From assembly GCA_029204225.1 (NCBI GenBank), contig CM055105.1:15245132-15309131 (forward strand): a stretch of DNA of 64,000 bases. The letters run 5' to 3'. Below are positions 47,094-59,230 of the stretch, one piece after another. The DNA comes from Diphasiastrum complanatum (taxonomy: Eukaryota; Streptophyta; Lycopodiopsida; Lycopodiales; Lycopodiaceae). A model generated the notes under the pieces. The model did no database searches and had not been told where the DNA came from. It saw only the letters and a program-made list of their open reading frames with translations. A program made the position numbers and the translations under genes. Numbering within the stretch: the stretch's first letter is position 1; the number at the start of each line of letters is the position of its first letter.

Positions 47094-47804
47094 TGTTTAT
47101 TTTCACACGTGTGGACTGTCCACTACATGTACTTGTGATCTCCTAAGGTGTGTAGATGCACCAAGATCAAGACTAAATTGAGATTCAAGATCAATCTTGT
47201 ATCCTATGGCAAAAACACACTACTACATGCATTCAATCACTTCCAACTCTCACTCACACGTGTGGGAAGTATTCAAAAAATAATCTAAGTAAAAACAAGC
47301 TGCTCTCCTCAGGTAGAGAGAGAAAATGCATCAAGAGCTCTCGGGTAGAGAGAGAAAGCTAGAAATCCAATAACTCACAAAATCCATGAAATCACCAAAT
47401 CAATTGATTTCAAAATGAGGAGTACAATGATACTAGTAGGTCCACGAGCTACCACTACGCTTAACTATGATTGGACCACATTTTGTCACCTCTTGATCCT
47501 ATTGGATCATTGATCTATGCACCTCTTAACTCTATTGGACTATATTCAAGCACACCTCAATTTCCTATTGGACCTCACAAGGTTCCACCTCTATATCCTA
47601 TTGGACCTCTTGGAATTCATCAAACAAAAACTTTACACTTGTCTACACTCTAATTAGCAAGTGTTTAGCCTCTTACTCTATTTTGGCTCAATAGTGGCAT
47701 TACAAGTGGAAATGCATAATTTGCCATCTATGCCAAATTTATTCCTATCAACATCCTATCCATCCCCTATATCTAACATAGATAATCTTTTTCAATTCTT
47801 CACA
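47094..47804 (-). repeat. 5' LTR of the second copia element
   Basis: 711 bp, TGTTTATTTTCACACGTGTG...TTCTTCACA, next to the primer site. Confidence 0.92.
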
Positions 47805-49714
47805 AATATTGACAGACAAATCCATTGAGTGTATCATGATGAACAATAGGAGTTCCAATGTAAAGTCCAAAATTGTAGAGTCTTTGATGTTAGACATTCA
47901 GAAAATTTTAGATAAAACTATAGTTCAGGATGCCTGTGATTTTGCTGGTATTAGCAGAGAAGCATATTCAACAATATTTCAACTTATTAAGGATGCCTTT
48001 AAGCAAGTTCGAATTAGAAAAGTCCCTATCCCTAGGTCATATCACTTGAAGACAGAGAGGAATACATTGAACTTAAGTATGCATAAAATCATTGGTACCC
48101 CATTTCATATAGAGGAAGTGTATGAAACTGATGGAAGATCCATGTCATATAATTCATCCATGTTGATCTAAACCACTTGTTAACATACATGGTCACATTT
48201 TATGATATAACCTTAGAAAAGGTGAATAGTAAAATAATCATAGTACTTAAGTTAGATCAGTCATAGATTGTGAAAGGGTAGAAGATGGAGAGAGTTAGTA
48301 TAACTCTCATGAATGGTGCACTATCACAAACAGTGGACCAAAGAGACTTCAAATTTAGTGTCCAGTCCGAAAATGATATATGGTGGTTGGCAGCTTTTCA
48401 GATAATTATTATTTTTATTAACCAAGTTTATTCCTTACCTTGTTCATAATTCATATTTAAATAAATTGGTTTTATTTATTGGACAAGTACTGAAGGAGAA
48501 TCAAGATCTATTATCATGGGTATTCCCTAGGACATCTTACCCTCGAATCATCAAGGACCATATGGAAGGAGGATTTCTCAAAGTTCTAGGAGTTGGAGAC
48601 TTCAAAGTTGAATGGCACTTAGCTGGTGATTTAAAAACATTGAAATGCATGTATAATGTCTCTCACGGTGCTACATCTAAACATCCTTGTTTATACTGCA
48701 TGAAAATGGCAAAAGATGTAACTAGAAGTATATGAATTACTAGAGAAGATGCAGATCCAAATTGGAAGCCAGTATTGCCTATTCCCTTGAAAAATTTGCA
48801 TGTCTGCACTCTTCATACAGAAGTTAGGATAATAGAAAAGCTAGTTTATCTTCATATAGTTTTTGCATAGAATAGTAAGCCAGCGCTAGTTGCGAAGGAA
48901 GCTATTTGTCGGTTAGAAATCAAAAGCAAGACTGCATAAGGGACGTGTCAAAATACAAAAAGATGAAAAGCTTTATGGAAAGTTAGGAAATATGCCAACT
49001 AAGGCAAGCATCGGAGGAGCAAAAGCACGTCAATTCCTATCAAACCATACTGGTAAGGCTTCAAACATTCAACACTCAATTTGGAAAGAAATCGTTGCTG
49101 CCACTGAAGACTTAGGAGTGACCGGCAAATCAAGATTATTGAAAGTTGATGTATGGAGAAAGCTTGACAATATGATTAAGATATTAAGAAAAGACAAATT
49201 TTTTGATACTGATAAGAGAGTTCTACAAAAAACTTGTGTCGATTTTGTTGATGCAGTATCAAAAGCATGGGGAGAAGATCACATCACTCATTACATGGTT
49301 ACTATGCATGCTCAGAGCAGCTTTCGATTCACCAGTGTATTTTGTTCTAAGTCCAGGACTGACATTACCATTTTGACATGTGCAGCACATACTAAGAGAT
49401 CATACATCATTTTTTGCAAGCACATATGGAAGCCTAAGTGTCTGGTCATCACAAGGGATGGAGAAGTCACATTGTCAAGCACGGGGAACATTTCATCGAA
49501 ATACACAACATGGATGAACCAATGAAAAATGAAACTACATTTACCAATTATTTCAGTGGTTCTACCGTAGAGTTCAAATTCGACAGATCACAAAATATTC
49601 AAATTATGACAAATTCAGAAAAGCTTTCAAATTCATTGAGCAACAAAGAAATTCAGAGATACAAAGTTGCTACAAATGTAAATTGTATTCACAATTATCA
49701 ATATATACAAAGTA

Positions 49715-51248
49715 TCATTCAGAGGTATCTGATACATCCTCTTGTCCAATTGTTGTGCTATCATGTAGTAATTCTCTACTTGCATATGCATCCAGAAGAT
49801 GCGCATTGTCCTTGTTACCACTCAATTCTATATATGTTGCATACAATGAATAATGGGAACTCCTTAATGGTACATTCCCATCTACACATCCTAATATGTT
49901 TAAAACATAAGATCTCTTCACAAAAATTATTTTATTTGCTCTCACAAATTTATGTCCAGCTAAATAATAAGATAAGGCTTTCACAGCCATTATCATTGTC
50001 TCTCCAACTGGACTGAATTTGGAATGAGCAATGCAAATTTCATTATTTTGAAAGTGCCTCAAGTAGTGACCGAGGCCATTGTCTCTGTGGAAAGATGATG
50101 AATGTTGTCTAAAGCCCCCTCGACGAGTAGCAAAGTCATCGATAAAAAGTGTATTCGACAATTACACCATTGGAGTTTTTAGCACAAATTAAATTCAGCA
50201 AAACACATACATCATGTAAACAAACGTACAGTAAAACATTTAAACTTACACATTCATCATCATCTGTAGCAACTAGATCAGGATGATCTATATTGTGACC
50301 ACCCATTGAAGAAGAGTCATCAACAAATTTCATAACCGATGGACGAGGGAATCCCAGCTGGGCTTGGAATGAAATAAATTCCTCATCAGAAGGCAAACTT
50401 CGTCCATGAGCACTAACGTTTTCCATAGCCTAGGACAAACATTACTCACCAGTTAGAATTCCCTCATCATCATAGTCAATGCCCAACACTAAGTCTTCGG
50501 TTTCAAAATTAACAATGTCATAGAACTCAGTAATGGTGCCTGATAATAGACAAAGCACCTCATCCTCACGATAATTAAAACAGATAAATCTGTCTTTGTA
50601 ATATACAAATCTTCATTTATATAATATTTTGGCAAATCAAAAAAGCATTTAGAATGCACACTAGCAATATTTTCCTCGGTATTGGCATTAGAGCCAATGA
50701 AAGCATCCCTCAACATATCAGTATCTACACTCAAATATTCATTGTCTTTATCAAGAGTATCAACCAAGAAATGACTGATATCCTTTATAGAATGTTCAGT
50801 AGTGGAGGATAAAGGGATCTTAGTATCAGGAATCGAAGTATTTGACTCTACTGGGATTTGTACCAAAAGGAAAAACACAAATCCGATTTGATACTCTAGA
50901 AAATGACATTTCCGATTACAAACATTACATTCACTGGAATTCTTAAATTGATCAAAAAGTTTAGTGTACATCTTGTCTAGCCACTGCTTATAATGTGAAA
51001 AAGTATGTACAAGTTCCGTGAAATGCATAAATCACAAATTAGACGTAGAGATTGGAGGGGATACTGACTATACCCCTTAATCTGATATACTGGTCATAAA
51101 AAACATCAAGACTCTGTTGTACGATACTGAACACATTTAGAAAAGGCCAGAAGAGGGACTTGAATTACTCTATGCACTCAATTATACAAAAGTCAGAGAG
51201 AAAACTAGACAACAAACGCTCACGACTAGGATCAGAGGAGGAAGCCAT
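49715..51248 (-). pseudogene. Gene P of element B
   Basis: Start ATG at 51248 (MASSSDPSRERLLSS) as in A, but a stop follows after ECIE. Conserved parts are CNVCNRKC (50920), GFVFFLLVQIP, ISHFLVDT, an acidic middle, and a C-terminal exon with KIIFVKRSYVLNILG and DGNVPLRSSHYSLYATYIEL ending at 49715. The intron acceptor near 50150 is altered. It shows P is a real conserved gene of this element type, though dead here. Confidence 0.65.
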
Positions 51249-51790
51249 TGAATAGTATCAGTTCTGTGCGAGAGGGGAGTAGCTGAAGATGAAGGGATAA
51301 CACTACGAACGCATAGAAGAGATATGTACGAACGACATATCGCTCTTGTGCGCACAAAGAAAGATGTTACAATAAGAGAACAAACAGGATGAGCACAAAA
51401 GTGATATGTGATGAAAATAGATATAAAATACGTGCGCAGAGACCCGAGAAAGTTGAAAAAGATAACTTTTTGGGGATCATGCCCTTTATAGTCATCTCAC
51501 ACGTGCGAGTCAATGGTCAAATGCCCATGTGTCATATGATGGTTCGCTCAAATCCTCCACACATGTAAAGCCTACAAAAGACATGTGTCAAATTTTGATT
51601 CGTTGGAGTATGACACGTGTCGTACGATGATTCACTTAAAATCCTCCACACGTGTGAAGTCGTACAAAAGCCATGTGTCATATTCTGATTCGATGGAGTA
51701 TGACACATGCCGATGTCTGATTCAAGAACTTTTAACACAGGTGTAAAGGCCACGTGCGACCGCACATGTGCGAAAAAAAATCATGTACAC
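51249..51790. promoter_or_regulatory. P-side control region of element B
   Basis: Contains ATATCGCTCTTGTGCGCAC (51337) and an inverse GAGCACAAAAGTGATATGT (51391). Then come many direct repeats of the CCACACGTGTGAAG / GACACGTGTCGT type at 51490-51770, with units of about 60-110 bp containing TATGACACGTGTCG and TTCGATGGAGTATGACACAT. Confidence 0.65.
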
Positions 51791-52023
51791 ATATTCGCGA
51801 GCTTGGATTCAGTTTTACTTGTTTTCTTAGAGATGTCATTTTTTATGAGGGAAACATTCCGAAGGTGTCTTCAAGCATGATTGATGGTAAAGTAGATCGA
51901 CCTTTCGATGGCATCCCCGTTGGAACTGCTGGTTGCTGTATGGCAATGAAGCTAAGAGGTGCACTTCTCGGTCTTTCCTTGCATAACTATGCCTTCTCGC
52001 ACAACAACTTAAGTAGGGCATCA
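51791..52023 (+). pseudogene. Copia connection-region fragment
   Basis: RDVIFYEGNIPKVSSS is close to RDVIFDEGNIPKVVSS of the intact copia Pol (about 22830-22880). Nothing else was recognised in the fragment. Confidence 0.5.
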
Positions 52024-52710
52024 CATCAAGTAATAAGTCTCCACCTTAGAAAACCAATTCTGTAAGGGATTCCCATTAGAGGAACCAACATAGGTCATAA
52101 GCTAGATCTTACCAAGAAAGTCACAAGCATAATGTGGCTCAGGACCAGCATGACGAGGGAAGGGGTAAAATTCAGGAGGTGGAGTAGTAGGTATGATAGG
52201 ACTACCAAAAGGACTTCCAATGGGAGAAGGCATTAGAGTAGTTCCAAAGCTAGGTAAAGATGTCATAGGGGCCTTGCCAGAACCATGATGAGGCTGTATG
52301 GCGTCAATCTATGACTGAAGAGAGGCAAAGCCTGTCATAACAACATCTAAATAGGAAGAAATCCTAGATTAACACTATCAACGGCTTGTTGAATGTGTTC
52401 AAGCTAAGGCATTTTGAGGTGTCTCACTAGTAGATGGAGAGGAAGTAGCCATCAAAAAAGTAGTGATAAGGTGAATAGAAGTAGACAAAAAACTTGAGGG
52501 GGAGAACTTTTGTCGTCACCCCAACTTAGTCTAGTTCAAAATGACAACCAAAAGAATGTAAACAATGTTGTAAAATTGGAGCAACTAACTAGATATGAAA
52601 GCTGCACAAACAAGGCCGTGAAACAAATTGTAGCTGTCATAAACAATTTCCGCAAGGCCAAAGGGATGTAAATTGCTCAATGTTCTAGGAGGGTAGCATT
52701 CTTCTTTTAG
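52024..52710 (-). pseudogene. Gag-like retroelement fragment (second copy)
   Basis: Inverse copy of 1803-2480, with the Gag-like ATG at 52452. It abuts gene P of element C at about 52711 and truncates it. Confidence 0.55.
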
Positions 52711-53024
52711 CTCATTCCAAATTCAGTTCGGTTGGAAGGACAATGATAATGGCTGTGAAAGCCTTATCTTATCATTTAGGTGGACATAAATTTGTGAGAG
52801 CAAATAAAATAATTTTTGTGAAGAGATCTTATGTTTTAAACATATTAGGATTTGTAGATGGGAATGTACCATTAAGGAGTTCCCATTGTTCATTGTATGC
52901 AACATATATAGAATTGAGTGGTAACAAGGACAATGCGCATCTTCTGGATGCATATGCATGTAGAGAATTACTGCATGATAGCACAACAATTGGACAAGAG
53001 GATGTATCATATACCTCTGAATGA
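52711..53024 (+). pseudogene. Gene P C-terminal part of element C
   Basis: Encodes MIMAVKALSYHLGGHKFVR, IIFVKRSYVLNILGF and DGNVPLRSSH, like the P ends of A and B, and stops at 53024. The N-terminal part is missing because a retroelement fragment joins at 52710. Confidence 0.65.
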
Positions 53025-53122
53025 TACTTTGTATATTTTGATAATTGTGAATACAATTTACATTTGTAGCAACTTTGTATCTCTGAATTTCTTTGTTGCT
53101 CAATGAATTTGCAAGCTTTTCT

Positions 53123-55148
53123 GAATTTGTTGTAATTTGAATATTTTGTGATCTGTCGAATTTGAACTCTACGGTAGAACCACTAAAATAATTGGCAAAT
53201 ATAGTTTCATTTTTCGTTGGTTCCTCCATGTTGTGTATTTCGATGAAATGTTGCCCGTGCTTGCCAATTTGACTTCTCCATCCCTTGTGATGACCAGACA
53301 CTTAGGCTTCCATATGTGCTTGCAAAAAATGATGTATGATCTCTTAGTATGTGCTGCACATGTCAAAATGGTAATGTCAGTCCTGCACTTGGAACAAAAT
53401 ATACTGGCGAATCGAAAGCTGCTCTGAGCATGCATAGTAACCATGTAATGAGTGATGTGATCTTCTCCCCATGCTTTTGATACTGCATCAACAAAATTGA
53501 CACAAGTTTTTTGTAGAACTCTCTAATCAGTATCAAAAATTTTGTCTTTTCTTAATATCTTAATCATATTGTCAAGCTTTCTCTATACATCAACTTTCAA
53601 TAATCTTGATTTGTCGGTCACTCCTAAGTCTTCAGTGGCAGCAATGGTTTCTTTCCAGACTGAGTGTTGAATGTTTGAAGCCTTACCAGTATGGTTTGAT
53701 AGGAATCGACGTGCTTTTGCTCCTCTGATGCTTGCCTTAGTTGGCATATTTCCTATCTTTCCAGAAAGCTTTTCATCTTTTTGTATTTTGACACGTCCCT
53801 TATGCAGTCCTGCTTCTGATTTCTAACCGACAAATAGCTTCCTTCGCAATTGATGCTGGCTTACTATTCCATGCAAAAATTATATGAAGATAAACTAGCT
53901 TTTCTATTATCCTAACTTCTGTATGAAGAGTGTAGACATGCACATTTTTCAAGGGAATAGGCAATATTGGCTTCCAGTTTGGATCTGCATCTTCTCTAGT
54001 AATTCCTATACTTCTAGTTACATCTTTTGCCATTTTCATGCAGTATAAACAAGGATGTTTAGATGTAGCACCGTAAGAGACATTATACATGCATTTCAAT
54101 GTTTTTAAATCACCAGCTAAGTGCCATTCAACTTTGAAATCTCCAACTCCTAGAACTTTGAGAAATCCTCCTTCCATATGGTCCTTGATGATCCGAGGGT
54201 AAGATGTCCTAGAGAATATCCATGATAATATATCATGATTCTCCTTCAGTACTTGTCCAATAAATAAAACCAATTTAGTTAAATATGAATTATGAACAAG
54301 GTAAGGAATAAAACTTAGTTAATAAAAATAATAATTACCTAAAAAGCTGCCAACCACCATATATCATTTTCGGACTGGACACTAAATTTGAAGTCTCCTT
54401 GGTCCACTGTTTGTGATAGTGCACCATTCGTGAGAGTTATACTAACTCTCTCCATCTTCTACCCTTTCACAATCTCTGACTCATCTAACTTAAGTACTAT
54501 GATTATTTTACTATTCACCTTTTCTAAGGTTATATCATAAAATGTGACCATTTATGTTAACAAGTGATTTAGATCAACAAGGATGAATCATATGACATGG
54601 ATCTTCCATCAGTTTCATACACTTCCTCTATATGAAATGGGGTACCAATGATTTTATGCATAATTAAGTTCAATGTATTCCTCTCTGTCTTCAAGTGATA
54701 TGACCTAGCGATAGGGACTTTTCTAATTCGAACTTGCTTAAAGGCATCCCTAATAAGTTGAAATATTGTTGAATATGCTTCTCTGCTAATACCAGCAAAA
54801 TCATAGGCACCCTGAACTATATTTTATCTAAAATTTTTTGAATGTCTAACATCAAAGACTCCACAATTTTGGACTTTACATTGGAACTCCTATTGTTCAT
54901 CATGATACACTCAATGGATTTGTCTGTCAATATTGAGCCCAACGACATTGCAATTGATGCATTGTCCTTTATATTCTGAAGAGCTACTAATGCAGATCTA
55001 CAAAAAAAAGGCCAGATAGTTAGCTTATAGTAGCAGAAATAAAACGATAATCAAGTTACAAAAAATCAGAGTATGCTTACTTGAATGTTCGAATTTTCTA
55101 TTTCGATAACCTCCTTTTGAAAGGGTCTGAATATCCTTGCAACTTTCT
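53123..55148 (-). pseudogene. Gene T of element C (truncated)
   Basis: Reading leftward: end of exon 1 at about 55148 (CKDIQTLSKGGYRN), exon 2 54997-54339, exon 3 54252-53442, exon 4 from 53353. AGDLKTLKCMYN, HPCLYCMK, KDEKLSGK and QGLEKSH-region sequence are present, but stops and small frame changes break it. It keeps the empty site for the copia element in B exon 2. It is closer to B than to A. Exon 4 reads on into the antisense of P. Confidence 0.65.
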
Positions 55149-55199
55149 TGATTTCGTACGTCATGATGCTCCCTCAAGATTTTCTTCCTCAAGTTGATG

Positions 55200-57324
55200 T
55201 TGTCTGGAACATATACTCTGCGTTGTTTATAAACAACCATTTGGTCTTTCCAAGTGAAATGTTTACAAGGCTTTCCCAGTTGGAATTAGATCATTAGATT
55301 CTTAGCCAACGCATCTACACCATAGTTCTCTTTGATTTCTTGGAGTAGACCGGTCACCTGGGTTGAAACCGTCGCCATCAAGTGCTCCTGTCTACTGAGT
55401 GCATCTGCTACCACATTATTCTTTCTCGCCGTATGTAGAATGTCTATATTGAATTTCGAGAGAAAGTTTTGCCATCCCATCTGCTTTGGCGTGAGCATAC
55501 CTTGGGATGAGAAGTACTTAAGTGATACGTTGTTAGTGAACGTCTTAAAGGGCTTTCCTGCCACATAATGTCTCCAATGCTCCACTGCTTGTACGACTGC
55601 AACCATTTCTTTTTCGTGAGTTGGCCATCATCGTTCTACATCACTTAATTTATTTGAAAAATATGCAACTGGTTTTCCCTCTTGCATCAACACGGCCCCA
55701 ATAGCAAAGTTTGACGCATCTGTATGTATTTCGAACGGTTTGCTAAAGTCCAATAGGACAAGAATGGGTTCTTGAGTGATCCGTCGCTTTAGTTCTTGGA
55801 ACGCTGCTTCACATTCCGATGTCCATGTCATTTTGAGATGAGTCTTTGTCTGCTCCAACAATGGTGCCACAATTTTGCTAAATGCCTCAATGAATCTCCT
55901 GTAAAAATTACATAGCCCCATAAAGGATTTGATGCCATGAATGGTTTTAGGTGCTAGCCAATCCAAGATAGCCTTGATCTTCTTAGGATCCATTCAAATC
56001 CGTCCGTGGCCTATAACATGTCCAAGGAAATCAACTTCCTCCACCACAAACTCACATTTCTCTCTTTTCGCGAACAAGCAGTTCCTCCTCAGTCGTTGGA
56101 GAACTGTCCTTAAATGTTTAATGTGATCTTTAAGGCTCCGGCTAAATACTAATATGTCATCGATGTAAACAATGACAAATTCATCCAGACAGTCTTGAAA
56201 AATATTGTTCATCAACGTGCAAAAAGTGGCTGGTGCGTTTGTTAGACCGAATGGCATCACTAGGAACTCGTGACTCCCATACCGTGTTCGAAACGTCGTT
56301 TTGTGCTCATCAGCTTTAGCTATTCGAATTTGATGATATCCAGATCTGAGATCTATTTGGCTAAAATATTTGGCATGTTTGAGCTGGTCGAACATGTCAT
56401 CAATTCTAGGCATGGGGTACTTGTTCTTGATGGTACTCTTGTTAAGCATGAGATAATCCACACACATTCGAAGAGTTTTATCCGCCTTTTCCACGAACAA
56501 CACTGGGGCTCCAAAAGGTGAAGCGCTAGGTCTAATAAAACCTTTGTCTATCAATTCACCAAGTTGTCATTTCAGTTCCGCCAACTCCTCTTGTGACATT
56601 TTGTACGGTGCTCATGAAGTTGGCTCCGTTCCTGGTACCAACTCAATTTTATGGTCCACTGGTCTTCGAAGAGGTAGCTTAGCTGGGAGTTCCTCCGGAA
56701 ACACATCGCTAAATTCTTCTAGCAGATCTGCCACTTCTTTTGGCAAGTTTTCTTGTCGCACGCTTTTCCCTTCTGGGACTTCTCGGCAGATGCAAAGAAA
56801 GCACTTTGAGCTTTTCCCTTTCGCCATTCTTTTCATCGCTAATGCTGCAACCAGATTTTGTTCAATATCGGTATCCTTAGCATTTCCTTCGGGCAGAGCT
56901 TTTGTCACGCAGATTTGTCCCTTGTAATCCAAGAGGACCAAGTTTGAGCTCCTACCCAAAACTACGATACAGTGTTCATTTAACCAAGGGAGGCCCAAAA
57001 TCACATCGAAGGCATCCATCTCTAAATCAAAAAGCTAAGTTTAGCCTTCCATCTTCCAATCTGCACCGTGATGTTCAATGTCTCTTTGTCTGCATCTAGT
57101 GCTCCCTTCACTGTTCCTACCTTGAGAGTAGATGTAACATTCCTGGTTGGCAAGCTGAATTGTTCCACTACGCTCCTTGAGATATAGTTATGTGAAGCTT
57201 CGGAGTCGATCATGAAATCTGATTTCCTCCCCGCGATCTTTCCTGATAAGAATAACAATCTTGAACCAGTCTTGGGGGTTGCCCCATGGAAGTTCCTTTC
57301 CATGCTTGTGTGTCGTCCACTCAT
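55200..57324 (-). pseudogene. Gypsy protease-RT-RNase H
   Basis: The protease motif reads IDSEASHNYI, with Glu where Gly is normal. Then GLPWLNEH, a KLPLRRPVDHKIEL block, RT with [27 protein letters not shown] and YIDDILVFS (56160), RNase H HTDASNFAIGAVL, and an ILHTARKNNVVADALSR end. Stops at about 57020, 56610, 56555, 55993 and 55620 make it inactive. No Gag was recognised upstream, where short frames occupy the leader. Confidence 0.9.
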
Positions 57325-57329
57325 AAATG

Positions 57330-58004
57330 TAAGCTCCTCTCACAACTCCCAACTAGATCAGATCACCTGGATCAAAACAAGTAGTCAGGGATAATTCAGG
57401 TCCAGGCAAGCACACCACAAATGAACATACCAACCAAAGCTAAACAGAGGATCCCTCTCAAGTCACATTCCCCTTGAGACCGGACGTAGGGCCTTTGCCT
57501 AGCCGCACCCACACAAATCTATCACATAATTAGCCCACAGGGAAACATCCATCCAACCATCCGTGTTTTCACCATTAAGCAACACATTACCTTAGTCACG
57601 CCCCACCACTTTTTCGTCGATAGCCCTTATAGCTAAACGATCGGCAGCTATCCCGCATCGGCAGCTAACCATCCGTGCTTTACACCCGAATTCAAACAAC
57701 ATCTCTGTATCAATGGTTAACCCGTACAGTTCGAATATGTCGCCCCGCACCCCACAAGGTGCAGATCGTGCTTTCACCTACCTAGGCAGCACTTTGCCTC
57801 ATCCGTCCTACGTGCAGACAGCGCCAGGCCCGAACCGTGAGAATTGACCCTGCTTACACATCGAGGGCAGCACTTTGACTCACCAAGTCCCCCGTTCTGC
57901 CGACCACCCTGACCGTGGACGCACCCGTGCTTACACTGTGGGCAACGGTTGTCCTGACAAATCCCAAAACGTGGCCATCCCTGTGAGACTTGCGTAGCTG
58001 ACCG
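57330..58004 (-). other. Gypsy leader with hairpin series
   Basis: Inverse match to 12840-13400. Hairpin-like CCGTGCTT...GCAGCAC units occur near 57562, 57764, 57849 and 57926. Compared with 12835-12860, about 22 bp covering the tRNA primer site are missing at about 58004. Confidence 0.65.
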
Positions 58005-58921
58005 GCTAGCGCCGGCGCCTCAAAGGGCGCTGGGACTTGAGCGTTTTCCCAACACGCGCTTAAGTCTAACATTCATCCATCATGCACTTATGTGAAAGCC
58101 CACTCAGAAACAAAACAAGCTTAACCATTCAGATTTAAGAAAACTGGAATCCCAACCAACCCGAAAGCCAACTCAGAATCCGTCCCCAAAAGGTAACCAA
58201 AGGCAAAGACAAGCCACACATGAAACCCAAGGCATAGTGGTCACCAAACTGACCAATTGGCATAGCGGCAAGCCCCACGTCGATGACGAGGACCCTTAGG
58301 CACCGGCGATGCAAAAAGGTTGTACTAAGGGTCCTTCCACTTGGACCAGTCCCGGAGGCGAAACCGAAATAGTAATTATCCCCAAGGATCAACTTTATTA
58401 GATTTGGAAGAGGTTACATTCATACATAGACTGACCGGTCTCGGGGCCACCAACACGTGCTGGGCATTGTGCCTGGCTCGGGCTGGTAGAGGGAGCTGAG
58501 ACCTGGCGACTGGATTCCTGGCACAGGTTGAGCTGCCCAAGTTTCTGTCTGCCGGACTCCCCCTATAGTTCTGATGGGATTCGGCGCACCCCCTCTGTTC
58601 TGAAACATAGTGCTTTCTGGTAAAGCACGCCTTTTAGGAATTAGTTTTTATTTTGCTGATTAAGCCTCGCAAGGCTGGCAGAATCAATTTGGCTCCCTGA
58701 CATGGGTCCCGGGAGCCGTCCCGGTGGCAGAATCAACTTGCTTCCTGACTAGGCCATGACTCGAGCTCCAGAGCTAGCTCATGACTTGTGACTACTTGAC
58801 TGGCTCACCACAGGTCGGAGGCTCAGTCCTTGACGTTCTAAGTTGCTCTGGGACCTTAGGGAGCATCACTCCTTAGAGTCTTACAGGGCACACTAGGTGC
58901 ACCTGCATCAGCTTTACAACA
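58005..58921 (-). repeat. Gypsy 5' LTR
   Basis: Starts TGTTGTAAAGCTGATGC on the minus strand. It shares a CGTGCTTTACCAG...GGGGGTGC block and a CAGATTTATCAATAAAG-like region with the LTR at 11660. Confidence 0.6.
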
Positions 58922-58954
58922 CTATGGCTGCATACAGTCTGAACAATGGAAACG

Positions 58955-58960
<6 letters not shown>

Positions 58961-59000
<40 letters not shown>
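58961..59000. repeat. (TC)n microsatellite
   Basis: About 20 TC units, then a second short TC stretch at 59008-59016. Confidence 0.95.
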
Positions 59001-59003
<3 letters not shown>

Positions 59004-59230
59004 TGCTCTCTCTCTCACACTTCAAAGGATTCCATTTTGACGGCATACGACCGCATTTTATCACAAAGGACCGCAAAGTCAACGATTGTGATCACATACC
59101 AAGCACATCAAGTTTGACGAATCAAGAACGATGGTTGACGATGATCCTGTCGGCTAAGAGATTCTCAACAAGTAGTATTACGACCTGCCCACACTGACAA
59201 AGGGAGCAGACCCTGAACATTTGGATCAAG

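Larger units (their letters stand above)
41600..47804 (-). mobile_element. Decayed Ty1-copia element (second family)
   Basis: LTRs 41600-42335 and 47094-47804, target duplication AATAT (41595-41599 and 47805-47809). Element C keeps the empty site. On the minus strand TGGTATCAGAGCC at 47093-47081 is the primer site, and TTTTTTAGGAGGAG next to 42335 is the polypurine tract. The LTRs differ by an indel of about 25 bp and a few substitutions. Confidence 0.93.
35228..49530 (+). pseudogene. Gene T of element B (interrupted transposase candidate)
   Basis: Exon 1 is 35228-35865 (MTTLYHLRLDIPNGLAPIQ...), with a stop after KKNLDL. Intron 1 contains a complete copia element. Exon 2 starts at 41532, is split by the second copia element (41600-47809), and continues to about 48402. 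Exon 3 is about 48487-49300 and exon 4 starts near 49385. WHLAGDLKTLKCMYNVSHG and HPCLYCMK are intact here, whereas A is damaged at that point. Stops occur near 48265, 48280 and 48733. The intron-2 donor (AT for GT) and acceptor (CAA for CAG) are altered; the acceptor change is shared with C. Confidence 0.7.
34758..51790. mobile_element. Element B: relative of A, with two nested copia insertions
   Basis: The left end is CATTAGAGGAAGTTTGAATATC with AAAAAGACCCTTTAAG inside. T (+) and P (-) lie in the same order as in A, followed by the same kind of motif-rich region (51249-51780). The H3 side is missing and no right TIR was found, so it is truncated near 51790. The two copia elements account for about 11.8 kb. 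Confidence 0.7.
55149..58921 (-). mobile_element. Truncated Ty3-gypsy element
   Basis: The 5' LTR starts TGTTGTAAAGC at 58921 and is about 0.9 kb. Leader and Pol follow to the integrase zinc region (LRKKILREHHDV) near 55150, where it joins element C. No 3' LTR was found. LTR start, poly(A) region and leader match the coding-less element at 11660-16415. Confidence 0.8.

Noticed and set aside
49438-50016. 192-aa plus-strand ORF
   Set aside because: It is largely the antisense of P and a shifted frame of T exon 4; the catalytic-Glu frame is different.
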